Shown: positions 27,625 to 37,039, counted from the stretch's first letter. The stretch: DNA of 64,000 bases from Psychroflexus sediminis (GCF_900099815.1 NZ_FNCW01000004.1:1-64000); one strand, 5' to 3'. The notes: generated by a model from the sequence alone, not told the origin. Program-made: numbers and translations.

Positions 27625-27645
27625 CTTATTTAAAGAAATGTAATG

Positions 27646-27834
27646 TTACATATTATCGATTTCCTCTTTTAATTGTTCTTTGGTTTTGCCGGTTTTTTCT
27701 TGAAGTTTACCGAGCATTTCATCAAACTTGCCTTCAGAATACTGCAAGTCGTCTTCTGAAATGTGTTCAGCATATTTTTGCTTGAATTTACCTTTAACTT
27801 CTTTAAATTTTCCCTCTAATTGATCTAAGTTCAT
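27646..27834 (-). CDS. CsbD-family stress protein
   Basis: 62 residues, charged and helical, with the CsbD pattern: LEGKFKEVKGKFKQKYAE and YSEGKFDEMLGKLQEKTGKTKEQL. CsbD proteins are small general-stress proteins of unknown mechanism. It is divergent from the phytase-like gene, sharing 52 bp of upstream DNA. Confidence 0.9.
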   Translation of the reverse strand: MNLDQLEGKFKEVKGKFKQKYAEHISEDDLQYSEGKFDEMLGKLQEKTGKTKEQLKEEIDNM

Positions 27835-27886
27835 AATATTTAGTTTTAGATTTATAATTCTAATTTACTATACAATTCCTTGTTAT

Positions 27887-28999
27887 ATGTTAATTCGTTC
27901 TTATTTAACTCAACTTTTAGGCCTGGGCCTCTTCTTCGTTTTAGTTATAGGTTGCGGTACTACCAAAGCTTTAGAACACCAAAACCTGGAAGTCGAATTT
28001 TTGGACGAATACACACTCCCCGCGGGTTTTGACGTTAAAGGGGAAACCTACGGTGGAATTTCAGGAATTGATTTTAAAGCTGGAGAACTCATTATGATCA
28101 ATGACTCTCCTTCTAATCCTTTACTCTTTTCTGCTGAATTTAATCTCGATGGCTATACTCTTGACACCCTTGTATTTACATCGGTCTTAAAACTCAAGAG
28201 GGATGCTTTTTATAAGAAAAATGCTTTGGATATGGAGTCTGTTCGGTATGATGGGATGGATTACCTGATTTCTACCGAAGGAAACATCAATAAAGATCTT
28301 CCTCCAAGAATTTTTAAGATAAGCAAAAACGCCGAGTTTATTGAACATTATCCGCTGCCGGATTACTTTCTGCCAAACGGTACTAACCAGCCCAGGCATA
28401 ATGGCGTTTTCGAGGGATTATCCATGAGCTCAAATTCGAACGGATTTTGGTTTGCCAACGAGCTTCCCCTGGAAAATGATGGTAAGGCTCCAAAGCTTTA
28501 CACTACCAATTCACCTGTTCGAATAAGCTATTATGATAGAGATCTAAATCAAATTACCAGGCAGTATGCCATGGATTTGGATAGGATTATAAAAATTCCG
28601 CTTCTTCCGTTTGCCGTTAATGGATTGACAGAACTCCTTCAGCTCGATGAAAATAGATTCATTGTCTTAGAAAGGTCTTATTCAGCAGGTCATAAAAGCC
28701 ATGGCAACCGAGTGAAATTATTTCTGATTGATATTAGTAAAGCCACAGACATCAAAGACACAAAGGCACTTAGCACGGCTTCCAAAAACATAGTTTATGC
28801 CAAAAAGAGCCTCCTTTTTGATTTTAAAAGCATCAAATCTAAACTGACTGATAAAATTGTGGACAACCTGGAGGGAATTTGCTTTGGTCCTATACTGCCC
28901 AATGGAAATAAAGCTTTGATCCTTACCTCTGATGATAATTTCAGTAATTTTGGACCTCAGCTAAATCAATTTATTGTTTTAGAATTAAAATCGAATTAA
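27887..28999 (+). CDS. Esterase-like-activity-of-phytase family lipoprotein
   Basis: 370 residues with a lipoprotein signal (LVIGCGTTK). The sequence GGISGIDFKAGELIMINDSP, MESVRYDGMDYLISTEGN, NGVFEGLSMSSNSNGFWFANE and DNLEGICFGP is the beta-propeller pattern of the phytase-like esterase family (Phytase-like, PF13449 by memory). Enzyme substrate is unknown. The stop codon touches the next gene's start (TAAATG), so both are co-translated. Confidence 0.85.
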   Translation: MLIRSYLTQLLGLGLFFVLVIGCGTTKALEHQNLEVEFLDEYTLPAGFDVKGETYGGISGIDFKAGELIMINDSPSNPLLFSAEFNLDGYTLDTLVFTSVLKLKRDAFYKKNALDMESVRYDGMDYLISTEGNINKDLPPRIFKISKNAEFIEHYPLPDYFLPNGTNQPRHNGVFEGLSMSSNSNGFWFANELPLENDGKAPKLYTTNSPVRISYYDRDLNQITRQYAMDLDRIIKIPLLPFAVNGLTELLQLDENRFIVLERSYSAGHKSHGNRVKLFLIDISKATDIKDTKALSTASKNIVYAKKSLLFDFKSIKSKLTDKIVDNLEGICFGPILPNGNKALILTSDDNFSNFGPQLNQFIVLELKSN

Positions 29000-29578
29000 A
29001 TGAAATCTACGCCACTTTACATATTTATCTTAATGTTAATTTTTATGACCTCCTGTAGCGAATCCAGCACATCTTCTTTTCCTTACGATATTCCTCAAGG
29101 TCAAGACCCTCAAAACACGACATATTATTTTTTAAGACATGCGGAAAAAGACACATCCCAGCCTCAGGAAAAGGATCCTCATCTCACCGAAGAAGGCCTT
29201 CGCAGAGCCAATTATATGGCAGCTTATTTTGCTGATAAAGATTTAGACTTGTTTTATTCTACTGATTATAGCCGGACTTTACAAACACTTATCCCCATTG
29301 TTCATAAATTTGAAGGAACTATCCAAAGTTACAATGCCCAAAAAGACACCTTGTTTACCGAGGAGTTTTGGAAAGAAACTTATGGAAAAAATGTTATAGT
29401 GGTGGGACATAGCAACACCAATCCAAAATTTGTCAACCAAATCATTTCAGAAAAAAAATATCAGGACCTGGATGAAAGTAACTATGACGTTTTTTTTAAA
29501 GTTGAAGTTGAAAAAGACCTAAGTGTTAAAGATTCTATGATCACAAGAGAAGTTCCTGAGGATTTTACTTACAATTAA
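29000..29578 (+). CDS. Histidine-phosphatase-family lipoprotein
   Basis: 192 residues. Lipoprotein signal (IFMTSCSES), then the branch-1 histidine phosphatase motif FLRHAEKDTS (RHG-type core, the catalytic His in RHAEK) and the second histidine in VVVGHSNTNP. Predicted to sit in the periplasm or outer membrane and remove phosphate from a small substrate. It converges with the next gene and overlaps its end by 14 bp. Confidence 0.87.
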   Translation: MKSTPLYIFILMLIFMTSCSESSTSSFPYDIPQGQDPQNTTYYFLRHAEKDTSQPQEKDPHLTEEGLRRANYMAAYFADKDLDLFYSTDYSRTLQTLIPIVHKFEGTIQSYNAQKDTLFTEEFWKETYGKNVIVVGHSNTNPKFVNQIISEKKYQDLDESNYDVFFKVEVEKDLSVKDSMITREVPEDFTYN

Positions 29579-30314
29579 GCTCAACTGGAGTTAGTTTTAT
29601 ATCCTTGTTTTCTATAACAGATAAAAGTTCGAGTTTATCATTTTCAAATAGGTCTGCCAGACCTTTAAGGTTTTTTGATTTTACTTTTGGTTTATAATTT
29701 TCATAATCCTGGAAAACGACACCTTCTATCGTTCTTCTGTTGATCGCTTTTCTAAAACGCAGACCACCTTCATTGACTATAAAGCTGTAAGCTAAATAAT
29801 CCATAGAAAAATCTTCCACATCAAACCAATATATATAGACATCTTCAAAATCTACTCCTCCCCCATCTTCAGAAAATTTGACTTTCAGTTTATGATAGGT
29901 TTTGTCCTGAATCTCTTCCTTACCAAGATAAGATAAATTGACAGCTTCGTCTTTCAGTCTTAAGGGGAGCTGCGTGAAATAATGAACAGAATTGACGGAT
30001 TCGTAATAGGAAAAAGCGGTAGAGTCTGCCAGTTTTACCAGTGAATCTTTGTAATAACGCGTAAGTTTTTCATTGACTAATACGTCTCGGATAGGTTTTG
30101 ATTTAGAAATTCTTTCAAATCTAAACCCGTCACAGGTGGGAATAGCTTTATACGTATACTTTCGAAAATCAAATTTGAGAATGTTGGAGTTCAGCTTCGA
30201 TTTGCCTGAGTAAGCAATGGCTTTATTTACAATTTCTTCTGGAGCAGGAGTCGTATCAGATCCTTGACAACTCACCAACGCAATCATTAAAAGTCCAAAA
30301 ATATAGTTCATCAT
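29565..30314 (-). CDS. DUF6503-family lipoprotein
   Basis: 249 residues. Start MMNYIFGLLMIALVSCQGS gives a lipoprotein signal. The body contains the family pattern FDFRKYTYKAIPTCDGFRFER and a beta-rich HKLKVKFSEDGGGVDFEDVYIYWFD stretch. Secreted; no function is known for the family. It overlaps the convergent phosphatase gene by 14 bp at the 3' end. Confidence 0.8.
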   Translation of the reverse strand: MMNYIFGLLMIALVSCQGSDTTPAPEEIVNKAIAYSGKSKLNSNILKFDFRKYTYKAIPTCDGFRFERISKSKPIRDVLVNEKLTRYYKDSLVKLADSTAFSYYESVNSVHYFTQLPLRLKDEAVNLSYLGKEEIQDKTYHKLKVKFSEDGGGVDFEDVYIYWFDVEDFSMDYLAYSFIVNEGGLRFRKAINRRTIEGVVFQDYENYKPKVKSKNLKGLADLFENDKLELLSVIENKDIKLTPVELNCK

Positions 30315-30371
30315 AGTATTAATTTAACCATAAACATTAGTCGCTACTTACCTCTATCCTTTCAAAAGTCT

Positions 30372-30379
30372 TATTTTTG
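30372..30379 (+). promoter_or_regulatory. -7 element of smpB
   Basis: TATTTTTG fits TAnnTTTG, 20 bases before the smpB ATG. The -33 region is weak. Confidence 0.4.
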
Positions 30380-30399
30380 AACGAATTACTTGAAACTCT

Positions 30400-30864
30400 A
30401 TGGTAAAAAATAAAGTCAATATAAAGAATAAGAAAGCAAGATTTCAATATGAAATCCTGGACAAATATACAGCAGGAATTGTATTAGCCGGCACCGAAAT
30501 CAAATCCATTCGCGAAGGTAAAGCTACAATTGCCGAAAGTTTTTGTGAATTCAATGATAAAGGAGAACTCTTTGTGATCAATATGGACGTCCAGGAGTAT
30601 TCTCACGCTACGCACTTCAATCATAAACCCAAAAATGCCAGAAAGCTCTTACTCAATAAACAAGAACTGAAAAAGCTTTATAAAGAAGTTAGAAACACAG
30701 GACTTACTATCATTCCATTAAGATTGTTTCTCAACGACAGAGGCTTTGCAAAATTACAAATCGCTTTATGTAAGGGTAAAAAGCTGCATGACAAGCGTGA
30801 AACCATAAAGGATAGAGATACGAAGCGGAAGCTTAACCGCATCAATAAAACTTACAATACTTAG
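30400..30864 (+). CDS. smpB: SsrA-binding protein SmpB
   Basis: 154 residues. Signatures: NKKARFQYEILDKYTAGIVLAGTEIKSIREGKA at the start and the basic C-terminal tail KLHDKRETIKDRDTKRKLNR. SmpB brings tmRNA to stalled ribosomes in trans-translation. The gene starts a plus-strand pair with the DUF5686 gene 18 bp downstream. Confidence 0.96.
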   Translation: MVKNKVNIKNKKARFQYEILDKYTAGIVLAGTEIKSIREGKATIAESFCEFNDKGELFVINMDVQEYSHATHFNHKPKNARKLLLNKQELKKLYKEVRNTGLTIIPLRLFLNDRGFAKLQIALCKGKKLHDKRETIKDRDTKRKLNRINKTYNT

Positions 30865-30882
30865 AAAGAGCTAAGCATCTCG

Positions 30883-33357
30883 ATGAAACATCAACTCTTC
30901 CTTTTTTGCTTTTTATTCTTTTCAGTGTTTGCTCAGGCTCAGATTACCGGGAAAGTGACAGATACTGAAAAACGGCCTCTTCAAAATGTAAACGTTTATG
31001 TGGAAGGGACTTTTACAGGAACGACGACCAATGCCAGCGGCGAGTTCAAACTAAATATAGAGTTAGCCAAATCCCAGGTTCTTATTTTCAAGTTTCTGGG
31101 TTTTGAAACCGAAAGAAGAACTCTTGAAAAGAATGAAACTTATCTGGAAGTTCAGCTTTCAGAAAAAGTGACCAGCCTGGATGATGTGGTGATCACCAGT
31201 AGCGAAGATCCTGCTTATGCCATTATCAGAAACGCCATTGCTCAACGCAAGGAGAACTTAGCAAAGATCAAAGAATTTAAAGCTGACTTTTATTCCAAAG
31301 GACTCTGGGAAATTCAAAACGCACCAAAAAAAATACTTGGCCAGGAAGTGGGCGATCTCGGTGGAGGTTTGGATTCCACTAGAAGTGGTGTGGTTTACTT
31401 AAGTGAAACGGTTTCTAAAATAGCTTATAAAGCTCCCAATAAGTTTAAAGAGCGCATCATCGCTTCCAAAGTAAGCGGAAACGACAGGGGCTTTAGTTTT
31501 AATTCTGCAGAAGATTTCAATTTTTCATTTTATGAAAACACCATTGATTTAGGAAATAATCTGGTATCACCTATCGCCGATTTTGCATTATCCTATTACG
31601 ATTATGAACTCGTTGGAACATTTTATGACAACGATAAATTTCTTGTCAATAAAATTAAAGTGATTCCCAAACGCCCCAATGATATTGTATTTAGCGGCCA
31701 TATGTATATCCTGGAAGATACCTGGGAGATTTATGGCATTGAATTAAAAACCACTGGAAAATCTTTGCAAATTGAAGTGGTTGACGAAATCAATCTCAAC
31801 CAAACCTTTAAATACAGCGAAGAGAACGCATTCTGGGCACTGATCTCCCAGGATATTTCCTTCAGCTGGGGAATATTTGGGGTTTCAGGAGGCGGAGACT
31901 TTGTCGCTTCCTATCAAAACTATGACTTCAACCCCGGACTCACCTCTAAGGATTTCAACAATGCCATTATCGTTTTTGAGAAAGAAGCCAACACCAAAGA
32001 CAGTTTGTTTTGGAAAAAAAACAGGCCGGTGCCGCTGACGAGCTTAGAGCTGAAGGATTACGCTTTCAAAGACAGTATTCAAACGCTCAAAAACTCCCCG
32101 GCCTACAAAGACTCTATTGATGCCGTTAGAAATACCTTCAGCCTAACCGATCCTGTTTTCGGCTATTCCTGGCAGAATTCAACCACTCATCGGGAAGCTG
32201 GATTTACTGGGCTTACCGATATCAATAACAACACCGTTCAGGGCTTTAATATTAAATCTGATGTCTATTTCAGACAAAAAGATACCGCAGGCACCTACCG
32301 AAGGTTTTGGGAACTCCGCTCCTTTTTCGATTATGGATTTTCTGAAGAAAAGCTAAGAGTTTATGGAAAGTGGACTAAAAAATTCAATAATTTCTCCAGA
32401 CCTTTCCTCAGTCTTTCCGGAGGAACTAAGCTGGAAGAAATCAACTCTACCAACCCTATCAATGAACGCTTATCTACACTGGCCTCTGTCTTTTTTGAAA
32501 GAAATTATCTCAAATTATACGAAACTACTTTCGGTGAAGTCAGTTATAGTCAGGAGGTCTTCAACGGACTGAGGATGAGTGCAGCTTTTAAGTTTGAGAG
32601 AAGGCGAGCCTTAATCAATTCCACAAACTCACCGATAATCCCTAATGAAAATGGAGGATTCACAGCCAACAACCCCCTGGCACCACAGGATTTTGGCTCA
32701 CTGCTATTTCCTTCACATAATATCGGTAAGCTAAGAATCGCCGGAGAACTCAATTTTGACCAGGAATATGTACTGACGCCCAATGGAAAATACAATACCT
32801 ACAGCAATAAGTTTCCCGTCTTGAGTTTTCTGTATGAAAAGGGGATGGCTTCAGATCTTAAAGATTACCATTTTGATTTGCTAAAAGTCAGACTTACTCA
32901 GACTAAAACCCTCTCCCGGTTTGGTGAATTGGCTTATAGTTTAAATGGTGGCTTATTCTTTAATGCCGACGAAATTTCATTTTTAGATTATAAGCATTTC
33001 GCAGGCAATCAAACCAGAATAGGCACTTCAGAAAATTACCTCAACCAATTTAATCTATTGCCTTATTATGCGCTTTCAACCAATTCACATTATGCAGACG
33101 TTCATGTAGAACACAACTTTAAAAGTTATGTTCTGAACAAGGTACCCTTGCTCAATCAACTCAATTTCAATCTGGTTATAGGGGCTAAAAGCCTGTTTAC
33201 GGATGCCCGCAACCCGTATTCTGAATTTTCTGTCGGCTTGGATAATTTGGGGTTTGGAGAGTTCAGATTTTTTAGGCTCGATTATGTCAAGCCCTACCAA
33301 AGCGGCTGGCAAAGTGGTGCCCTTATCTTCGGCATCAAATTACTGGATCAATTCTAA
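30883..33357 (+). CDS. DUF5686 protein with carboxypeptidase-regulatory-like domain
   Basis: 824 residues. Signal peptide (FSVFAQAQ), an N-terminal CarboxypepD-regulatory-like fold (ITGKVTDTEKRPLQNVNVYVEG, residues about 22-100), then the DUF5686 domain and a long C-terminal beta-barrel-like part ending GALIFGIKLLDQF with an aromatic last residue. This resembles TonB-receptor-like surface proteins without the plug. Probably outer membrane; function unknown. It converges on pcm with a 6-bp gap. Confidence 0.87.
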   Translation: MKHQLFLFCFLFFSVFAQAQITGKVTDTEKRPLQNVNVYVEGTFTGTTTNASGEFKLNIELAKSQVLIFKFLGFETERRTLEKNETYLEVQLSEKVTSLDDVVITSSEDPAYAIIRNAIAQRKENLAKIKEFKADFYSKGLWEIQNAPKKILGQEVGDLGGGLDSTRSGVVYLSETVSKIAYKAPNKFKERIIASKVSGNDRGFSFNSAEDFNFSFYENTIDLGNNLVSPIADFALSYYDYELVGTFYDNDKFLVNKIKVIPKRPNDIVFSGHMYILEDTWEIYGIELKTTGKSLQIEVVDEINLNQTFKYSEENAFWALISQDISFSWGIFGVSGGGDFVASYQNYDFNPGLTSKDFNNAIIVFEKEANTKDSLFWKKNRPVPLTSLELKDYAFKDSIQTLKNSPAYKDSIDAVRNTFSLTDPVFGYSWQNSTTHREAGFTGLTDINNNTVQGFNIKSDVYFRQKDTAGTYRRFWELRSFFDYGFSEEKLRVYGKWTKKFNNFSRPFLSLSGGTKLEEINSTNPINERLSTLASVFFERNYLKLYETTFGEVSYSQEVFNGLRMSAAFKFERRRALINSTNSPIIPNENGGFTANNPLAPQDFGSLLFPSHNIGKLRIAGELNFDQEYVLTPNGKYNTYSNKFPVLSFLYEKGMASDLKDYHFDLLKVRLTQTKTLSRFGELAYSLNGGLFFNADEISFLDYKHFAGNQTRIGTSENYLNQFNLLPYYALSTNSHYADVHVEHNFKSYVLNKVPLLNQLNFNLVIGAKSLFTDARNPYSEFSVGLDNLGFGEFRFFRLDYVKPYQSGWQSGALIFGIKLLDQF

Positions 33358-33363
33358 ACCTTT

Positions 33364-34005
33364 TTAGTTTTTATCCTCCAGCAGCGGAACGAACCTGAAT
33401 TCTCCGAAGGTTTCCTTTTGAAATTTTGTAGGTGTAGTTCTTGTCAGTAAAGTCATAATTTGCGGATCTTCCCCTACGGGGATCACAAGCCTGCCTCCAA
33501 CTTTAAGCTGAGACAGCAGAGGCTTTGGAATAAAAGGAGCCCCTGCAGTTACGATAATCTTATCGAACGGCGCATACTCTGGAAGCCCTTTATAACCATC
33601 TCCAAAACTCATAAATTTGGGTCTGTATCCCAGCTGCTCCAGGAAGTTCCTGGTTTTTTTGTAGAGTTTTTGCTGACGCTCAATGGTGTACACTTTGGCT
33701 CCCAATTCACATAACACAGCCGCCTGGTAACCACTTCCCGTCCCCACTTCCAAAATCAAATCTCCGGGTTTGACCTGAAGCAGCTCCGTTTGGAAAGCAA
33801 CGGTAAACGGCTGAGAAATGGTCTGTCCTGCAGCAATAGGAAATGCTTTATCCTGATAGGCATGGTCTTCAAAACTACTGTCCATAAACAAATGCCTGGG
33901 AATTGAGTTGATGGCATTCAAAACCTTCTCGTCTTTGATGCCTTTTTCCCGAATCAATTCTACCAGTAATTTGCGTTTACCCTGCTGTCTGTAACTGTCT
34001 TCCAA
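33364..34005 (-). CDS. pcm: Protein-L-isoaspartate O-methyltransferase
   Basis: 213 residues. SAM-binding motif LEVGTGSGYQAAVL, PRHLFMD near the start, the catalytic-region motif QTISQPFTVAFQTELL and IIVTAGAPFIP fit Pcm. It methylates isoaspartate to start repair of aged proteins. The start is a TTG at 34003-34005: no ATG is near upstream in frame, and homologues begin at about this residue; an AAAGG lies just upstream. Confidence 0.92.
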   Translation of the reverse strand: MEDSYRQQGKRKLLVELIREKGIKDEKVLNAINSIPRHLFMDSSFEDHAYQDKAFPIAAGQTISQPFTVAFQTELLQVKPGDLILEVGTGSGYQAAVLCELGAKVYTIERQQKLYKKTRNFLEQLGYRPKFMSFGDGYKGLPEYAPFDKIIVTAGAPFIPKPLLSQLKVGGRLVIPVGEDPQIMTLLTRTTPTKFQKETFGEFRFVPLLEDKN

Positions 34006-34095
34006 GCCTTTATGTTTTGACGTATATGGAAGTAAATTTAGAAAAAAATTCAGGTAAATGAAGAGAATAGAAAAGTTTAAAAATGTAGATTTTAT

Positions 34096-34983
34096 TTAAA
34101 TTTTAGATTTCCCGTAACTGCAGTCTTCATCTTTGCCTTCAAATTCGATGGTGATATGCTCAATAGATTCATCGTGGAGTCTGGAACGCATCTTCTCTTT
34201 CAAATCGGATACTTCAGAGAGCTTATAATCTTGTTCTAATCTCACATGAACTGACATCACGTTATAGTTTCCATCTAAAGACCAGACGTGGAGATCATGA
34301 ATTTCTATAATTTCAGACATGTCCAAAAGCTGGCTTTTAACCTCATCCAGGGAAACCTCTGAAGGGGTCGCCTGCAAAATCACCTGCATGCTTTTCTTCA
34401 GGTTTCTGTAAACATTGTAAATCACGTATAGCGATATCAAAATGGATAAAAACGGATCGATAAAGGGCGCATCGAAGTTCATCATAATGATACTTCCGAC
34501 TAAAACCGCTGCCCAGCCAAGCACATCTTCGAGCAGGTGTAAAGACACCACCTTTTCATTCATGGATTCACCCTTTCTCAGTTTAAAAACTGCCGCGCCA
34601 TTCACAATAATCCCAAGAATAGCCAGGTAAAGCATGCCTTCAGCATGTGTTTCTTCCGGATTAAATAGCTGTGGTATGGCCTGAGTTAGAATAAATGTAG
34701 AACCAACCGCTAGTACTACGGCATTGATGATTGCCCCTAATAAAGAAAAACGCTTATAACCGTATGAATAATTTTGGGTTCGTCCCCTGTTTGAAAGTCT
34801 TTGAAAATACCATGAAAGCCCCAGACTCAGACTATCCCCCAGGTCATGTAAAGCATCCGATAAAATAGCCAAACTATTGGTATAAATACCACCGATTATT
34901 TCTATAATCGTAAACACTAGATTTAGAAAAAAGGCAACTTTTAAATTACCGGTACCGTGAGAATGATCGTGGTGATGTGCCAT
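34096..34983 (-). CDS. Cation diffusion facilitator transporter (CzcD-like), canonical type
   Basis: 295 residues. His-rich N-terminus (MAHHHDHSHGTG), six membrane segments, then a cytoplasmic C-terminal domain. Metal sites are the standard Zn type: HDLGD in TM2 and HLLED in TM5, both HxxxD. It should export Zn or a similar divalent metal using the proton gradient. It begins 1 bp after the next upstream gene's stop, in the same operon as the HMA-like CDF paralogue and DUF302. Confidence 0.92.
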   Translation of the reverse strand: MAHHHDHSHGTGNLKVAFFLNLVFTIIEIIGGIYTNSLAILSDALHDLGDSLSLGLSWYFQRLSNRGRTQNYSYGYKRFSLLGAIINAVVLAVGSTFILTQAIPQLFNPEETHAEGMLYLAILGIIVNGAAVFKLRKGESMNEKVVSLHLLEDVLGWAAVLVGSIIMMNFDAPFIDPFLSILISLYVIYNVYRNLKKSMQVILQATPSEVSLDEVKSQLLDMSEIIEIHDLHVWSLDGNYNVMSVHVRLEQDYKLSEVSDLKEKMRSRLHDESIEHITIEFEGKDEDCSYGKSKI

Positions 34984-34984
34984 T

Positions 34985-35779
34985 TTATTTGGACAGTTTT
35001 AGAATCCTAAAGGCGCCTTGTATGACAAAAGTGAAAACTAGTCCACCAATAACCAAATCCGGCCATTTACTATTCAGGTAATAAACCAGAATCCCTGCCA
35101 CTATAACTCCGCCATTAACAATAATATCATTGGAAGTAAATATGGAACTCGCCTGCATATGTGCTTCTTTGCTCTGATTTTTGTTGATCAGCCAAAGCGA
35201 AACCAGATTACCCGCTAAAGCAAAAATGGAAACGATAATCATAAACTGAAACAAGGGGGTTTCACTGTCAGTAAAAAATCGTCTCAGAACCTCTGAAAAA
35301 CCGATCAATGCCAAAAGCATCTGGAAATAACCACTCACTTTTGCCACTTTTTTCTTCCGAAGTGCAGTTGAACCGACCACCAGAAGACTGAGCGCATAAA
35401 CAATAGAATCGGCGAGCATATCCAGAGAGTCCGCTATCAAACCCATGGAATTGGAAATCCAACCCGTGGTCATTTCAACGACAAAGAACGTGAAATTAAT
35501 ACCCAATACCCACCAGAGGATTTTGCGTTGCTGGTTATCGTTTTTGTTAGCAACAGGCAGTTCTGCTTCCTCTGTCCTTTTTAATTCGTCCTTAAGCCCA
35601 AGCTCATGAATCGCCTGATGAATGCCTCTCAGATTAGTGGTGTGATAGACTTCAAGTTTTCGGTTGGAAATATCAAAGGAAAGCTGCTTAACCTCGTCAA
35701 AATTTTCCAGCTTCATGCGAATCATCTGCTCTTCTGAAGGGCAATCCATCTGGCTAATGTGGAAAGTTGTTTTATTCAA
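34985..35779 (-). CDS. CDF transporter with degenerate HMA-like domain
   Basis: 264 residues. Residues 1-70 form a heavy-metal-associated-like domain (HISQMDCPSEEQMIRMKL) in which the usual CxxC is reduced to a lone Cys13. A CDF membrane domain follows. Its TM2 site is DMLAD (DxxxD), but the TM5 site, aligned on SNDIIVNG, reads FxxxD where the FieF family has HxxxD. The cytoplasmic C-terminal domain is missing. TTG start at 35777-35779, because the stop of the upstream gene is 9 bp away and no ATG intervenes. It could transport another metal or have a regulatory role. Confidence 0.86.
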   Translation of the reverse strand: MNKTTFHISQMDCPSEEQMIRMKLENFDEVKQLSFDISNRKLEVYHTTNLRGIHQAIHELGLKDELKRTEEAELPVANKNDNQQRKILWWVLGINFTFFVVEMTTGWISNSMGLIADSLDMLADSIVYALSLLVVGSTALRKKKVAKVSGYFQMLLALIGFSEVLRRFFTDSETPLFQFMIIVSIFALAGNLVSLWLINKNQSKEAHMQASSIFTSNDIIVNGGVIVAGILVYYLNSKWPDLVIGGLVFTFVIQGAFRILKLSK

Positions 35780-35788
35780 ATCCGCAGA

Positions 35789-36178
35789 TTAATTTAGGTT
35801 GTCGACCGCTTTTTTTAATTTTTCTCTGATTTCATTGGCAATCTCAGACAAGCTATCATTGCCTACAGACTGCATTGAAGCTACAGGGTCTATAGCCGCT
35901 ATTTCAATACCTTCGTCCAGTTTCTGAACGATAACGTTACACGGTAACATAGTACCAATTTTATCCTCAGCCATTAGTGCTTTATGAGCAAATGGCGGAT
36001 TGCAAGCGCCTAAGATTTTGTAAGGACGAAAATCTACATCCATCTTTTTCTTCATGGTCTCTTTGATATCGATTTCTGTAAGAATCCCAAAACCTTCTTC
36101 TTTAAGAGATTCAGTAATCAAATCGATGGCCTGGTCAAAAGATTTGTTCTTTAACAAGGTTGAATGATAGTAAGTCAT
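35789..36178 (-). CDS. DUF302 domain protein
   Basis: 129 residues, the size of the single-domain DUF302 family. It has the conserved GACNPPFAHKALMAEDKIGTMLPCNVIV stretch with Cys residues near 60 and 80, and no signal peptide. The family function is unknown; members often lie beside metal transporters, as here. It is followed by the HMA-CDF gene after 9 bp and preceded by DUF2231 after 47 bp. Confidence 0.9.
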   Translation of the reverse strand: MTYYHSTLLKNKSFDQAIDLITESLKEEGFGILTEIDIKETMKKKMDVDFRPYKILGACNPPFAHKALMAEDKIGTMLPCNVIVQKLDEGIEIAAIDPVASMQSVGNDSLSEIANEIREKLKKAVDNLN

Positions 36179-36225
36179 GATGTATATTTTTTAAGTTATA
36201 ATTAATTCTATAAGTCTAATATTTT

Positions 36226-36717
36226 TCAATCGCTGAACTCAACACAGTCTTGTGAAGGCATATATACTCCAGCACCTTGTTGATAAACGAGTTTGGCACC
36301 TAAGTGTCCTGTGTAAACCATGAATCCCGAACCTATCAACATCAGTATGACTACGATAAGTTTAAGCCATTTGACATAATTTTTAGACCGTTTAAATGCG
36401 GATGCTGCGTCCAACAAAAAAGCTGCTGTAAATAACCAAGCTAATGTATAAGCTGAATTTTCATGAGCTTCCAATACTGTTGGATCACATAGTGTTCTCG
36501 AAACAATCCCATCTGCTAGATTTCCCGTATAAATAGCTATCCAAACTCCAAATATGCCGAGTAAAAGTAAAACACTTCCACCCCCTTTCCAAGTTTGTCC
36601 TTTTAGAAAAAGATTTAAAACTTTAAATAGAGAAGCTACTAACAGAAGAGCGATGGGAAAGTGAACTACTAGGGGATGCCAAATTTCCGTTCGCCAAAAT
36701 TCAGGCAGCTCAGTCAT
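36226..36717 (-). CDS. DUF2231 membrane protein
   Basis: 163 residues with four membrane helices, starting EIWHPLVVHFPIALLLVASLF, a typical DUF2231 opening with His residues near 13 and 18 (HPLVVHFP), candidate metal or haem ligands. Inner membrane, function unknown. It begins 1 bp after the lipoprotein gene's stop, which suggests co-translation and a shared task. Confidence 0.88.
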   Translation of the reverse strand: MTELPEFWRTEIWHPLVVHFPIALLLVASLFKVLNLFLKGQTWKGGGSVLLLLGIFGVWIAIYTGNLADGIVSRTLCDPTVLEAHENSAYTLAWLFTAAFLLDAASAFKRSKNYVKWLKLIVVILMLIGSGFMVYTGHLGAKLVYQQGAGVYMPSQDCVEFSD

Positions 36718-36718
36718 T

Positions 36719-37039
36719 TTATTCCAGGATTTTCACTGAAAGAGGATCGAGACGCTTTCCAACTCTTTCTACTTCTACCACCACTCTTTGGCCTTTCTGC
36801 AAGGCTGAAAAATCTACTTTTTCACCACTTTTGGTAAGTGTGGTTTGATCGGTAAAATAAAGCTCCAAGGTTTGATCATCTAATGTTTTTACATAAATCT
36901 CTGTTTTGTCTGCCTCTACTTCCTCAATAGTACCTTCATAAGTCCCTGAATCCACAACATCTGTGTTTCCTCCACATGCCGTAAGCATTAAGATAATTAG
37001 GCTTAACATACTCCCTGTTTTAAATAATCTTGTTTTCAT
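36719..37039 (-). CDS. Small lipoprotein, OB-fold-like
   Basis: About 106 residues from the ATG at 37037-37039 (MKTRLFK); a longer frame from 37057 adds six residues. The signal ends ILMLTACGGN (lipid-modified Cys). The mature part reads GTYEGTIEEVEADKTEIYVKTLDD and GQRVVVEVERVGKRLDPLSVKILE, an alternation of strands that looks like a small OB/SH3-type beta-barrel. No family name is recognised. As first gene of the metal cluster it may bind metal or a partner in the periplasm. Confidence 0.6.
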   Translation of the reverse strand: MKTRLFKTGSMLSLIILMLTACGGNTDVVDSGTYEGTIEEVEADKTEIYVKTLDDQTLELYFTDQTTLTKSGEKVDFSALQKGQRVVVEVERVGKRLDPLSVKILE

